Below, one piece after another: positions 24,939 to 34,038 of a stretch of DNA of 64,000 nt. Within the stretch, counting starts at the first letter, position 1. Each line of letters opens with the position of its first letter. Origin of the DNA: Aeromicrobium phoceense (GTDB lineage: Bacteria; Actinomycetota; Actinomycetes; Propionibacteriales; Nocardioidaceae); assembly GCF_013868155.1 (NCBI RefSeq), contig NZ_JACEOG010000001.1:1426001-1490000 (forward strand). Reading direction: 5' to 3'. A program made the position numbers and the translations under genes. The notes beneath the pieces are model-generated. The model searched no databases, had not been told where the DNA came from, and saw nothing but the letters and a program-made list of their open reading frames with translations.

Positions 24939-25534
24939 GCTACTACATGCCGCAGTGGGAAGAGCGCACGTCGTACGGCTTCCGCCGCATCGACCCCTAC
25001 ACGAAGCTGTTCGAGGACCGCATCATCTTCCTCGGCACCCCGATCAGCGACGACGTCGCCAACGCGGTCACGGCCCAGTTGCTGTGCCTGCAGTCGATGG
25101 ACCCCGATCGCGACATCAGCATCTACATCAACAGCCCCGGCGGCTCGTTCACCGCGCTGACGGCGATCTACGACACGATGCGCTACATCAAGCCCGACGT
25201 GCAGACGTTCTGCCTGGGTCAGGCCGCCTCGGCTGCCGCGGTGCTGCTGGCCGCGGGTACGCCCGGCAAGCGCTTCGCGCTGCCGAACAGCCGGATCCTC
25301 ATCCACCAGCCCTACACCGAGGGCACGGGCGGCCAGATCTCCGACCTGGAGATCCAGGCCAACGAGATCATCCGGATGCGCGAGCTGCTCGAGAAGATGC
25401 TCGCCGAGGCCTCCAACAAGACGGCCGAGGAGGTCAGCCGCGACGTCGAGCGCGACAAGATCCTCACCGCCGCCGGTGCCGTCGAGTACGGAATCATCGA
25501 CCAGGTGCTCGACACCCTCAAGGTCCCGGTCTGA
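24935..25534 (+). CDS. clpP2: ATP-dependent Clp protease proteolytic subunit 2
   Basis: A 199-residue second ClpP paralogue with Ser99 (LGQAASAAA) and His124 (ILIHQP), and a catalytic Asp in VSRDVERDKILT. The N-terminus SYYMPQWEERTSYGFRRIDPY is typical of actinobacterial ClpP2. It overlaps clpP1 by four bases. A hairpin and about 100 bases separate it from clpX, as for mycobacteria where clpX is not strictly co-transcribed. Confidence 0.95.
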   Translation: MSYYMPQWEERTSYGFRRIDPYTKLFEDRIIFLGTPISDDVANAVTAQLLCLQSMDPDRDISIYINSPGGSFTALTAIYDTMRYIKPDVQTFCLGQAASAAAVLLAAGTPGKRFALPNSRILIHQPYTEGTGGQISDLEIQANEIIRMRELLEKMLAEASNKTAEEVSRDVERDKILTAAGAVEYGIIDQVLDTLKVPV

Positions 25535-25565
25535 GCGACACGACCGGACCGAACCGCCGTTGACG

Positions 25566-25605
25566 GGTCCCCCACGAGGCCTCCGTGTGGCATCGTGGGG
25601 GGACC
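25566..25605 (+). promoter_or_regulatory. Strong hairpin between clpP2 and clpX
   Basis: GGTCCCCCACGA (25566-25577) pairs with TCGTGGGGGGACC (25593-25605), with one bulged G and a 15-base loop. It lies 28 bases before the clpX start and has no T tract. It could be a partial terminator or leader structure tuning clpX relative to clpP1P2. Confidence 0.5.
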
Positions 25606-25632
25606 GCCAGGAAACGACAGGAAACAACTCGC

Positions 25633-26901
<1,269 letters not shown>

Positions 26902-26909
26902 CCCCGGTA

Positions 26910-26915
26910 TAGCGT
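26910..26915 (+). promoter_or_regulatory. -10 box TAGCGT
   Basis: TAGCGT (within GTATAGCGT) ends 6 bases before the ATG at 26922. The saccharopine dehydrogenase-like gene therefore has its own, probably leaderless, promoter 20 bases after clpX. Confidence 0.5.
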
Positions 26916-26921
26916 CGACCC

Positions 26922-28079
26922 ATGGTCGATCTCACGCTCTTCGGAGCCACCGGGTTCACCGGCGGTCTCACCGCCGACTACCTCGCCGTCCACCTGCCCG
27001 CCGACGCCACGTGGGCGATCGCGGGCCGCTCGCGCGCGAAGCTCGAGCAGGTGGCGGCGCGCATCGCGGCCACGGGTCGTGAGGCGCCCGCGATCGTCGT
27101 CGCCGACCTGGCCGACGACGCCTCGATGGCGACGATGGCCTCCGGCACGCGGGTCCTCATCAGCACGGTCGGGCCCTACCTCGAGCACGGCGAGCCGGCG
27201 GTCAAGGCCGCCGCGGAGGCCGGCATCGACTACGTCGACCTGACGGGCGAGCCGCAGTTCGTCGACGAGATGTACCTCAAGTACCACGAGACCGCGGTGG
27301 CCACCGGGGCCCGGCTGGTGCACTCCTGTGGCTTCGACTCGATCCCGTACGACCTGGGCGTCTTCCACACGGTGCAGCAGCTCCCCGCCGACGCCCCCAT
27401 CACGATCAAGGGCTACATCCGCGCGAAGGCCTCGTTCTCGGCCGGCACCTACCACTCGGCGCTGGGTCAGATCGGCCAGTTCCGCGGCTCGAAGGCCGCC
27501 GCCAAGCAGCGTCGCGCCCACGAGGGCCGGCCCACGGGCCGCAGGGTGCGTGGTGGAGGCCGCGTCGGTCGCGCCGAGCCGCCCGTCAAGGGGTTCGGGG
27601 TGCCGCTGCCGACGATCGACCCGCAGATCGTGCTGAGGTCGGCCCGGGCGCTCGAGCGCTACGGCCCGGAGTTCACGTACGAGCACCACGCCCACTTCAG
27701 GACCCGGCGGATGATGGCGCTGGCCGCTCCCGTTCTCGGCGCGGTGGCGGTGGGCGCCCTGATCCCGCCGGTGCGCGCCCTGCTGGTCAAGCTCAAGGCG
27801 GCCGGCGACGGCCCCACCGAGGAGCAGCGTGCGAAGTCGTGGTTCACGCTCACGCTCGTCGGGACGAGCGGCGACACCAAGCTCGTCACCACGGTGCGCG
27901 GCGGCGACCCGGGCTACACCGAGACCGCCAAGATGCTCGCGGAGTCGGCCATGTCGCTGGCCTACGACGACCTGCCCGAGGTCTCGGGCCAGACCACCAC
28001 CGCCGTCGCGATGGGCGCCGCCTTGGTCAACCGGCTGCAGAACTCCGGCATCGACTTCGCTACCCAGCCCGTCGAGTAA
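26922..28079 (+). CDS. Saccharopine dehydrogenase-like NAD(P)-binding protein (Rv2449c-like)
   Basis: A 385-residue protein. The N-terminal Rossmann domain has LFGATGFTGGLTADYLA (GxTGxxG dinucleotide fingerprint, residues 7-13) and AGRSRAKLEQ. HSCGFDSIPYDLGVF near residue 130 is the hallmark of the saccharopine dehydrogenase-like/trans-acting enoyl reductase family. In M. tuberculosis the paralogue Rv2953 is an enoyl reductase for phthiocerol lipids; Rv2449c, the positional equivalent here beside valS, has no assigned reaction. A role in reducing a lipid or polyketide intermediate is inference. Confidence 0.8.
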   Translation: MVDLTLFGATGFTGGLTADYLAVHLPADATWAIAGRSRAKLEQVAARIAATGREAPAIVVADLADDASMATMASGTRVLISTVGPYLEHGEPAVKAAAEAGIDYVDLTGEPQFVDEMYLKYHETAVATGARLVHSCGFDSIPYDLGVFHTVQQLPADAPITIKGYIRAKASFSAGTYHSALGQIGQFRGSKAAAKQRRAHEGRPTGRRVRGGGRVGRAEPPVKGFGVPLPTIDPQIVLRSARALERYGPEFTYEHHAHFRTRRMMALAAPVLGAVAVGALIPPVRALLVKLKAAGDGPTEEQRAKSWFTLTLVGTSGDTKLVTTVRGGDPGYTETAKMLAESAMSLAYDDLPEVSGQTTTAVAMGAALVNRLQNSGIDFATQPVE

Positions 28080-28082
28080 CCC

Positions 28083-28850
28083 TCAGGCGACGACGACCTC
28101 GACGCCGACGTCCTCGAGCATCGCGCGGTCACGTCCGGTGATGCCGTCGTCGGTGACCACGGCGGAGGCGTCTCCGAGGTCGGCGAAGGAGAACACCCGG
28201 TGCGGGCCGAACTTCGTGGAGTCGGCGAGCACCACCCGCGTGCGGGCAGATCCGAAGAGCGCGCGCTTGACGGCGGCCTCCTCCGAGTCGGGGGTGCTGA
28301 AGCCGTGGTCGGCGGCGATCCCGTTCGTGCCGATGAACGCCACGTCGGCGCGCGTGCCACGCAGGGCCTCCACCGTGGTCTGGCCCACGGCCACGCCGGT
28401 GACCTCGCGGACACGGCCTCCGAGCGTGTGGAGGGCGATCCCGTCGTGGCCGAGCAGCAGGTGGGCGATGGCGACGCTGTGGGTCAGCACCGTCAGGTGG
28501 CGGTCGGCCGGCAGGACGTCGGCCAGGTGCGCCACCGTGCTGCCGCCGTCCAGCAGGATGCTGCCACCGGTGCCCGGCAGGAAATCGAGGGCGGCCGCCG
28601 CGATGCGCGACTTCAGCTCGGGCCGCTCGCCCGTGCGCTGGGCGAGGCTGGCCTCGATGCGCGCGTACGCCGTGGACAGCACCGCACCGCCGTGCACCCG
28701 CGTGGCGGTCCCGGCGCGCTCGAGCACGTCGAGGTCGCGGCGGATCGTCTCGGTGGACACCGACAGCTCCGCCGCCACCTCGTTCACCGAGAGCCGCCCG
28801 TCGCGGGTGAGGCGCTCGGCCAGCAGCACCTGACGTTCAGCGGCGTACAC
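28083..28850 (-). CDS. DeoR/GlpR-family transcriptional regulator
   Basis: A 255-residue regulator. The N-terminal DeoR winged helix-turn-helix (YAAERQVLLAERLTRDGRLSVNEVAAELSVSTETIRRDLDVLE) is followed by a sugar-phosphate-sensing DeoRC domain with ILLDGGSTVAHLA (phosphate loop), FIGTNGIAADHGFSTPD, and VVLADSTKFG. These proteins typically repress carbohydrate catabolic genes and release DNA on binding a sugar phosphate. GTG start at 28850 with GGAGG upstream. It stands alone between converging and diverging genes, so its target is not evident. The sugar ABC operon at 39.6-45.7 kb is one candidate. Confidence 0.88.
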   Translation of the reverse strand: MYAAERQVLLAERLTRDGRLSVNEVAAELSVSTETIRRDLDVLERAGTATRVHGGAVLSTAYARIEASLAQRTGERPELKSRIAAAALDFLPGTGGSILLDGGSTVAHLADVLPADRHLTVLTHSVAIAHLLLGHDGIALHTLGGRVREVTGVAVGQTTVEALRGTRADVAFIGTNGIAADHGFSTPDSEEAAVKRALFGSARTRVVLADSTKFGPHRVFSFADLGDASAVVTDDGITGRDRAMLEDVGVEVVVA

Positions 28851-28901
28851 GTGACCTCCCGAGCTGTGGAACTCTGTGGCTTTCGCTGGGAGTTTACGGG
28901 G

Positions 28902-31478
28902 TCAGGACTCCGCGAGCGTGGCGTCGACCTTCAGCGCGCCCTCGCCCGCGGTGGTGACGACCTCGCCGACGACCCGCCCGGCCGCCCGCACGTCGGGCAG
29001 CGCCGACGCGAGGAGGTCGAGCGTGGCGGCGTCACCGGAGATCTCCACCTGCGTCACCTCGGTGCGCTGGCTGACCTTCGCCGTGGACTTCGCGCCACGG
29101 ATGCCGGCCAGCGCCTCACCCGCGAGCGCGAGCAGACGAGCGTCGAAGGCCTCGATCGCGAGGTCGTCGGCGGTCGGCCACGCGGAGCGGTGGATCGACC
29201 CCTCCTGCCACCACGACCAGACCTCTTCGGTGACGTAGGGCAGGAACGGCGCGAGCAGGCGCAGCTGCACCGAGAGCGCCAGCACGAAGGTGGCCTTCGC
29301 CGAGGTGCCCGAGGCGTCCTCGGCGCGGGCGCGCTCCTTCACGAGCTCGAGGTAGTCGTCGCAGAAGTCCCAGAAGAACTTCTCGGTGACCTCGAGCGCC
29401 GAGGCGTAGTCGTAGGCCTCGAAGTGCGCGGTGGCGGTCTCCACGACATTGCGCAGGCCGGTGAGCAGCGCCCGGTCGAGCGGCTCGGTGACCAGCGTCG
29501 GGTCGAGCAGGGAGGCGTCGGCGCCGAGGCCGTACTGCTCGACCGGGGCGACGACGAACTTGCTGGCGTTCAGGACCTTCATCGCGAGGCGACGCCCGAC
29601 CTTCATCTGGGTCTCGTCGAACGGCGAGTCCGCGCCCGGGCGAGCGCCCGCGGCACGCCAGCGCACGGCGTCGGCGCCGAACTTCTCGAGGATCTCGTCC
29701 GGGACGACGACGTTGCCCTTGGACTTGCTCATCTTCTTGCGGTCGGGATCGACCACGAAGCCCGAGAGGGCGGCGTGCTTCCACGGAACGGTGCCGAACT
29801 CCTGGTTGGAGCGCACCACGGTGGAGAAGAGCCACGTGCGGATGATGTCGTGGCCCTGCGGGCGCAGGTCCATCGGGAACGTGCGCTCGAACAGGTCGAG
29901 GTCGCGCTCCCAGCCGCACACCAACTGGGGGCTGAGCGACGACGTGGCCCACGTGTCGAGCACGTCGGGATCGGCGATGAAGCCGCCCGGCTTGCCGCGC
30001 TGGGACTCGTCGAAGCCCGCCGGGGCCTGCGAGGCGCGGTCCACCGGCAGGTCGTACTCCGGCGCGAGGATCGGGTTGTCGTGGTCGGGCTCGCCGTCCT
30101 CGTCGAGGAGGTACCAGACGGGGAACGGGATGCCGAAGAACCGCTGACGGCTGACCAGCCAGTCGCCGTTGAGGCCCTCGATCCAGTTCGTGTAGCGCGA
30201 CTGCATGTAGCCGGGGTGCCAGTCGATGTCGTCGCCGAGGCCGACCAGGTGCTGGCGCAGCTCGGCGTCACGGCCGCCGTTCTTGATGTACCACTGGCGG
30301 GTCGAGACGATCTCGAGCGGCTTGTCGCCGCGCTCGTAGAAGTTCGCCATGCGCTGCGTGGGCGTGGGCTCGCCGTCGAGGTCGCCCGACTCCGCGAGGG
30401 CGGCCGTGATGGCCTCACGGGCGCTGAAGGTGGTCTTCCCGGCGAGCTCGGCGTAGACGCTCTCGCCCGGACCGCCGGCGATCCAATCGGGCACCTCGCG
30501 CAGGATGCGGCCGTCGCGGCCGATCACGGTGCGGTTGGGCAGGTCGAACTCGCGCCACCACTGGACGTCGGTGAGATCGCCGAAGGTGCAGCAGTGGACG
30601 ATGCCCGAGCCCTTCTCCGGGTCGGCCAGCGTGTGCGCCAGGACGGGCACCTCGACGCCGAAGATCGGCGAGTGGGCGGTGGTGCCGAACAGGTGCTGGT
30701 AGCGCTCGTCGTCGGGGTGCGCGATGAGCGCCACGGCGGCCGGGGTCAGCTCGGGACGGGTGGTCTCGATGAACACCTTCTGGCCGTCCGCGAGGTGGTA
30801 GGCGACGCGGTAGTAGTGGCCGGGGTAGTCACGTGCCTCGAGCTCGGCCTGCGCGACCGCGGTCTGGTAGGTGACGTCCCACATCGTCGGCGCGTCCTGG
30901 CTGTAGGCCTCGCCGCGCGACAGGTTGCGCAGGAACGCGCGCTGGCTGGTGACCTGCGCGTCGTGGCCGATCGTCGTGTACGTCTGCGACCAGTCCACCG
31001 AGAGGCCGAGCGTGCGCCACAGCTTCTCGAAGACCTGCTCGTCGCGCACGACCAGCTCGTTGCACAGCTCGATGAAGTTGCGCCGGCTGATCGGGATCTG
31101 CTTCTTCGGGTCGGGCTTGGCCGGGGGAGTGAAGTCGGGGTCGTACGGCAGCGAGGGATCGCAGCGCACGCCGTAGTAGTTCTGCACGCGGCGCTCGGTG
31201 GGCAGGCCGTTGTCGTCCCAGCCCATCGGGTAGAACACCTCGAGGCCGCGCATGCGCTTGTAGCGCGCCATCAGGTCGGTGTGGGTGTAGCTGAAGACGT
31301 GACCCACGTGCAGCGAGCCCGAGACGGTGGGCGGCGGGGTGTCGATCGAGTACACCTCGTCGCGCGTCTTGGTGCGGTCGAACGCGTACGTGCCCTGCTC
31401 GGCCCATACGTCCACCCACTTCTCCTCGAGGCCTTCGAGGACGGGCTTCTCCGGAACGCGGTTCTGTGCAGTGGTCAC
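28902..31478 (-). CDS. valS: Valyl-tRNA synthetase
   Basis: An 858-residue class Ia aminoacyl-tRNA synthetase that charges tRNA-Val. The HIGH-type motif reads HVGH in [17 protein letters not shown] (about residue 55-65) and the KMSKS motif is [11 protein letters not shown] near 590. The editing (CP1) domain contains [22 protein letters not shown]. The anticodon-binding domain and a short C-terminal tail follow. Starts at GTG 31478, preceded by TAGAAT 8 bases upstream. The neighbours match Rv2449c-valS-folC in order, although DeoR, oxidase, Nudix-GNAT and MMPL genes are inserted here. Confidence 0.96.
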   Translation of the reverse strand: MTTAQNRVPEKPVLEGLEEKWVDVWAEQGTYAFDRTKTRDEVYSIDTPPPTVSGSLHVGHVFSYTHTDLMARYKRMRGLEVFYPMGWDDNGLPTERRVQNYYGVRCDPSLPYDPDFTPPAKPDPKKQIPISRRNFIELCNELVVRDEQVFEKLWRTLGLSVDWSQTYTTIGHDAQVTSQRAFLRNLSRGEAYSQDAPTMWDVTYQTAVAQAELEARDYPGHYYRVAYHLADGQKVFIETTRPELTPAAVALIAHPDDERYQHLFGTTAHSPIFGVEVPVLAHTLADPEKGSGIVHCCTFGDLTDVQWWREFDLPNRTVIGRDGRILREVPDWIAGGPGESVYAELAGKTTFSAREAITAALAESGDLDGEPTPTQRMANFYERGDKPLEIVSTRQWYIKNGGRDAELRQHLVGLGDDIDWHPGYMQSRYTNWIEGLNGDWLVSRQRFFGIPFPVWYLLDEDGEPDHDNPILAPEYDLPVDRASQAPAGFDESQRGKPGGFIADPDVLDTWATSSLSPQLVCGWERDLDLFERTFPMDLRPQGHDIIRTWLFSTVVRSNQEFGTVPWKHAALSGFVVDPDRKKMSKSKGNVVVPDEILEKFGADAVRWRAAGARPGADSPFDETQMKVGRRLAMKVLNASKFVVAPVEQYGLGADASLLDPTLVTEPLDRALLTGLRNVVETATAHFEAYDYASALEVTEKFFWDFCDDYLELVKERARAEDASGTSAKATFVLALSVQLRLLAPFLPYVTEEVWSWWQEGSIHRSAWPTADDLAIEAFDARLLALAGEALAGIRGAKSTAKVSQRTEVTQVEISGDAATLDLLASALPDVRAAGRVVGEVVTTAGEGALKVDATLAES

Positions 31479-31486
31479 GAGCGTCG

Positions 31487-31492
31487 ATTCTA
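31487..31492 (-). promoter_or_regulatory. -10 box TAGAAT for valS
   Basis: TAGAAT on the minus strand ends 8 bases before the GTG at 31478. There is no T-box leader in front of this gene. Confidence 0.5.
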
Positions 31493-31544
31493 CGTGGCTT
31501 CGCCGGTGACATCCGCCGCGGGAGCACGGCCCGTCGCTCGGGCT

Positions 31545-32909
31545 CTACGGACCGGGGATCGCGATTCCGGGGTTGAGGACGTCGCGGGGATCGAACGCCT
31601 GCTTGACGAGGCGGTGGGCGCGTACCGCGGAGGCATCGAGCTCGGTGCCGAGCCACCCCCGCTTGAGGGCTCCGACCCCGTGCTCGCCGGTGATCGTCCC
31701 GCCCAGCTCGAGTGCGCGAGCGGTGATCTGGTCGAAGGCACGCAGCGCGGCGACGCGACGGTCGGGCCGGCCCTCGTCGTAGATGATCGTGGGATGCATG
31801 TTGCCGTCCCCGGCATGGCCGAAGACGCCGATCACCAGGCCCTCACGCGCGGCGATGTCCTCCACGGAGGTGATGAGGTCGACGATGCGGGACCGGGGCA
31901 CGCAGACGTCGTCCAGCAGCCAGTCGCCGAGCCGCTCCAGGGCCGGCAGCGCGAGCCGTCGTGCCTGCAGGAGCAGGTCGCCCTCGCGGCCGTCGTCGCT
32001 GACGGCCACGTCCTCGGCCCCTGAGGCCCGGCAGAGGTCGGCCGCGAGGGTCACCTGCGAGGCACTGTCGGGATCGTCGCTCTGGGCGAGCAGGATGGCG
32101 GCGGTGCCGGTGTCGAAGCCGAGCGGGCTCATCGACTCGATGGCGCTCAGGGTGGTCCGGTCCATGATCTCCAGCAGCGACAGCCGCGTGCCCGCCCGCG
32201 TCAGCTGCTGGACCGCCGTGCCGGCCGCGGCGAGCGTGCCGAAGGTGGCCAGCATGGTCGTGGGCGGCGCGGGCCGCGGGACCAGCCGCACCGTGATCTC
32301 GGTGATGACGCCGAGCGTGCCCTCGGAGCCCACCAGCAGCGAGGTGAGGTCGTAGCCGGCGACGCCCTTCGCGGTCCGCCGCCCGGTCCGCATCACTGAG
32401 CCGTCGGCCAGCCCCCCCTCCAGCCCACGGACGAAGTCGGGGGTGCCGCCGTACTGGCCGCAGCACAGGCCGCGGGCGTTCGTGGCGCCGTTCCCGCCGA
32501 TGGTGCAGCTGTCGACGCTGCCGGGATCCGGCGGGTAGAAGAGGCCGTGCTCCAGCACCGCCGCACGCAGGTGGCCGGTGATGACGCCCGGCTGGACCAC
32601 CGCGACCTGCTCGTCGGGGTCGATGGAGACGATGGAGTCGAGCCGGTGGGTCGAGAGCAGGATGGAACCGCGCTGGGCGTTGGCCCCGCCACTGAGGCCC
32701 GTGCCGGCGCCGCGAGTCACCACCGCCAGCCCGCGCCGAGCCGCCTCGCGCAGGACCTCGGCGACCTCCTCGGTGCTCCTGGGCGCGAGGACGGCCACCG
32801 GCATCGCGTGCTCGGTGAACCGCGACTGGTCCCGCGAATAGCTCGCCATGACCTCGGGATCCGTCGACAGCAGCGCGGGTCCCCACCCGGAGAGGTTCGC
32901 GTCGTCCAT
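31545..32909 (-). CDS. FAD-linked oxidase, glycolate oxidase/D-lactate dehydrogenase type
   Basis: A 454-residue GlcD-like flavoprotein. The PCMH-type FAD-binding domain is residues 30-215, with VVTRGAGTGLSGGA (pyrophosphate loop), DPGSVDSCTIGGNGATNARGLCCGQYG, and GSEGTLGVITE. The C-terminal FAD-oxidase domain has VFGHAGDGNMHPTI (His-x-Gly-Asp-Gly-Asn metal/substrate motif) and GGTITGEHGVGALKR. It oxidises a 2-hydroxy acid such as glycolate or D-lactate to the keto acid. No GlcE/GlcF partner is adjacent, so it may act as a single-subunit enzyme. Exact substrate is uncertain. Confidence 0.87.
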   Translation of the reverse strand: MDDANLSGWGPALLSTDPEVMASYSRDQSRFTEHAMPVAVLAPRSTEEVAEVLREAARRGLAVVTRGAGTGLSGGANAQRGSILLSTHRLDSIVSIDPDEQVAVVQPGVITGHLRAAVLEHGLFYPPDPGSVDSCTIGGNGATNARGLCCGQYGGTPDFVRGLEGGLADGSVMRTGRRTAKGVAGYDLTSLLVGSEGTLGVITEITVRLVPRPAPPTTMLATFGTLAAAGTAVQQLTRAGTRLSLLEIMDRTTLSAIESMSPLGFDTGTAAILLAQSDDPDSASQVTLAADLCRASGAEDVAVSDDGREGDLLLQARRLALPALERLGDWLLDDVCVPRSRIVDLITSVEDIAAREGLVIGVFGHAGDGNMHPTIIYDEGRPDRRVAALRAFDQITARALELGGTITGEHGVGALKRGWLGTELDASAVRAHRLVKQAFDPRDVLNPGIAIPGP

Positions 32910-33057
32910 CGGTCGATCCTTCCCTCGGTCCGGGTCGCGGGCAGCGCTGCCGCCGCCCGAGTGTCAACCTAGCCAACGTGGAGCAGGCGCCCCCCGGGCC
33001 GGTCGGGTGGTCGGCTCCGGCCGGCGGTCGAGCAGGATGGGGACCGGAGGCGATCAG

Positions 33058-34038
33058 ATGAGCGAGGACGAGAGGCCGACGATCCACGTGGTCGCGGCGT
33101 TCACCACCGACGCGCAGGACCGAATCCTCATGGTCCGCAAGCGCGGCTCGGAGGTGTTCATGCAGCCCGGCGGCAAGCCCGAGCCGGGCGAGGGTGCGGT
33201 GCCGGCGCTCGTGCGCGAGCTGGCCGAGGAGCTGCTCGTCGAGGTCGCCCCGGACGACCTCACGGCGTGGGGCCGGTTCGAGGCCGACGCCGCCAACGAG
33301 CCCGGACACCACCTCGTGGCCGACGTGTTCGCGCTGCGCCTCGACGGCGAGGTCACGGCGGCGGCAGAGATCGCGGAGGCCCGCTGGTTCACGCGCGAGG
33401 AGGCCCGGGCCCTCGGCGACCGCCTGGCCCCGCTGGCCCGGCGCATGCTCGAGGTGCCCGAAGTCCGCTCGCACCTCCGGCCCTTCCGCTTCACCGAGCC
33501 GATCGAGACCGAGCGGCTGCGGCTGCGGCCGATCACCCTGGACGACGTCGACGCCTTCCACGCGTACCAGGGCCGCGAGGACGTCGCGCGCTTCATGCTG
33601 TTCGAGCCGCGCACCCGCGAGGAGATGGCGGACAAGGTGGCGGAGTGGTCGTCGCACACCGCGCTGGAGCGCGAGGGCGACTACCTGGAGATCCCCGTCG
33701 AGCGCCGCACCGACGGGCGCATGATCGGGCACCTCTACCTGAGCCTGCGCAGCGTCGACCACCTCACCGCCGAGATCGGATGGGGCCTCCACCCGGACTT
33801 CCAGGGGCAGGGCTTCGCCGAGGAGGGCGCCCGAGCGCTGCTCCGACTCGCGTTCGAGGACATGCGCCTGCACCGGGTCGTCGCCGAGCTCGACCCACGC
33901 AACGACGCCTCAGTGGCCCTGTGTCGCCGCCTGGGCATGCGCGAGGAGGCGTTCTTCCGTCAGGACATGTGGTTCAAGGGCGCCTGGGCCGACACCGGCG
34001 TCTACGCGATGCTCGCGGGCGACTTCTCCTCGACCTGA
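33058..34038 (+). CDS. Nudix hydrolase-GNAT acetyltransferase fusion
   Basis: A 326-residue two-domain protein. Residues 1-135 form a Nudix domain with box GGKPEPGEGAVPALVRELAEELLVEV (G-x5-E-x7-RE-x2-EE-x-hydrophobic; the usual Gly of the last segment is Leu). Residues 145-320 form a RimJ/RimL-type GNAT domain with ETERLRLRPITLDDVDAF, EIGWGLHPDFQGQGFAEEGARALL (acetyl-CoA loop), and ELDPRNDASVALCRRLGMREEAFF. The two activities suggest linked hydrolysis of a nucleotide-type substrate and N-acetylation, but the substrates cannot be inferred. ATG at 33058 has GGAGG upstream. Its 3' end overlaps the MMPL gene antisense by 37 bases. Confidence 0.85.
   Translation: MSEDERPTIHVVAAFTTDAQDRILMVRKRGSEVFMQPGGKPEPGEGAVPALVRELAEELLVEVAPDDLTAWGRFEADAANEPGHHLVADVFALRLDGEVTAAAEIAEARWFTREEARALGDRLAPLARRMLEVPEVRSHLRPFRFTEPIETERLRLRPITLDDVDAFHAYQGREDVARFMLFEPRTREEMADKVAEWSSHTALEREGDYLEIPVERRTDGRMIGHLYLSLRSVDHLTAEIGWGLHPDFQGQGFAEEGARALLRLAFEDMRLHRVVAELDPRNDASVALCRRLGMREEAFFRQDMWFKGAWADTGVYAMLAGDFSST

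Noticed and set aside
28200..32024. 1274-residue plus-strand open frame across the DeoR, valS and oxidase genes
   Set aside because: It is antisense to three well-supported genes. Composition is shadow-like (Arg, Gly, Val, His repeats) and there is no domain.
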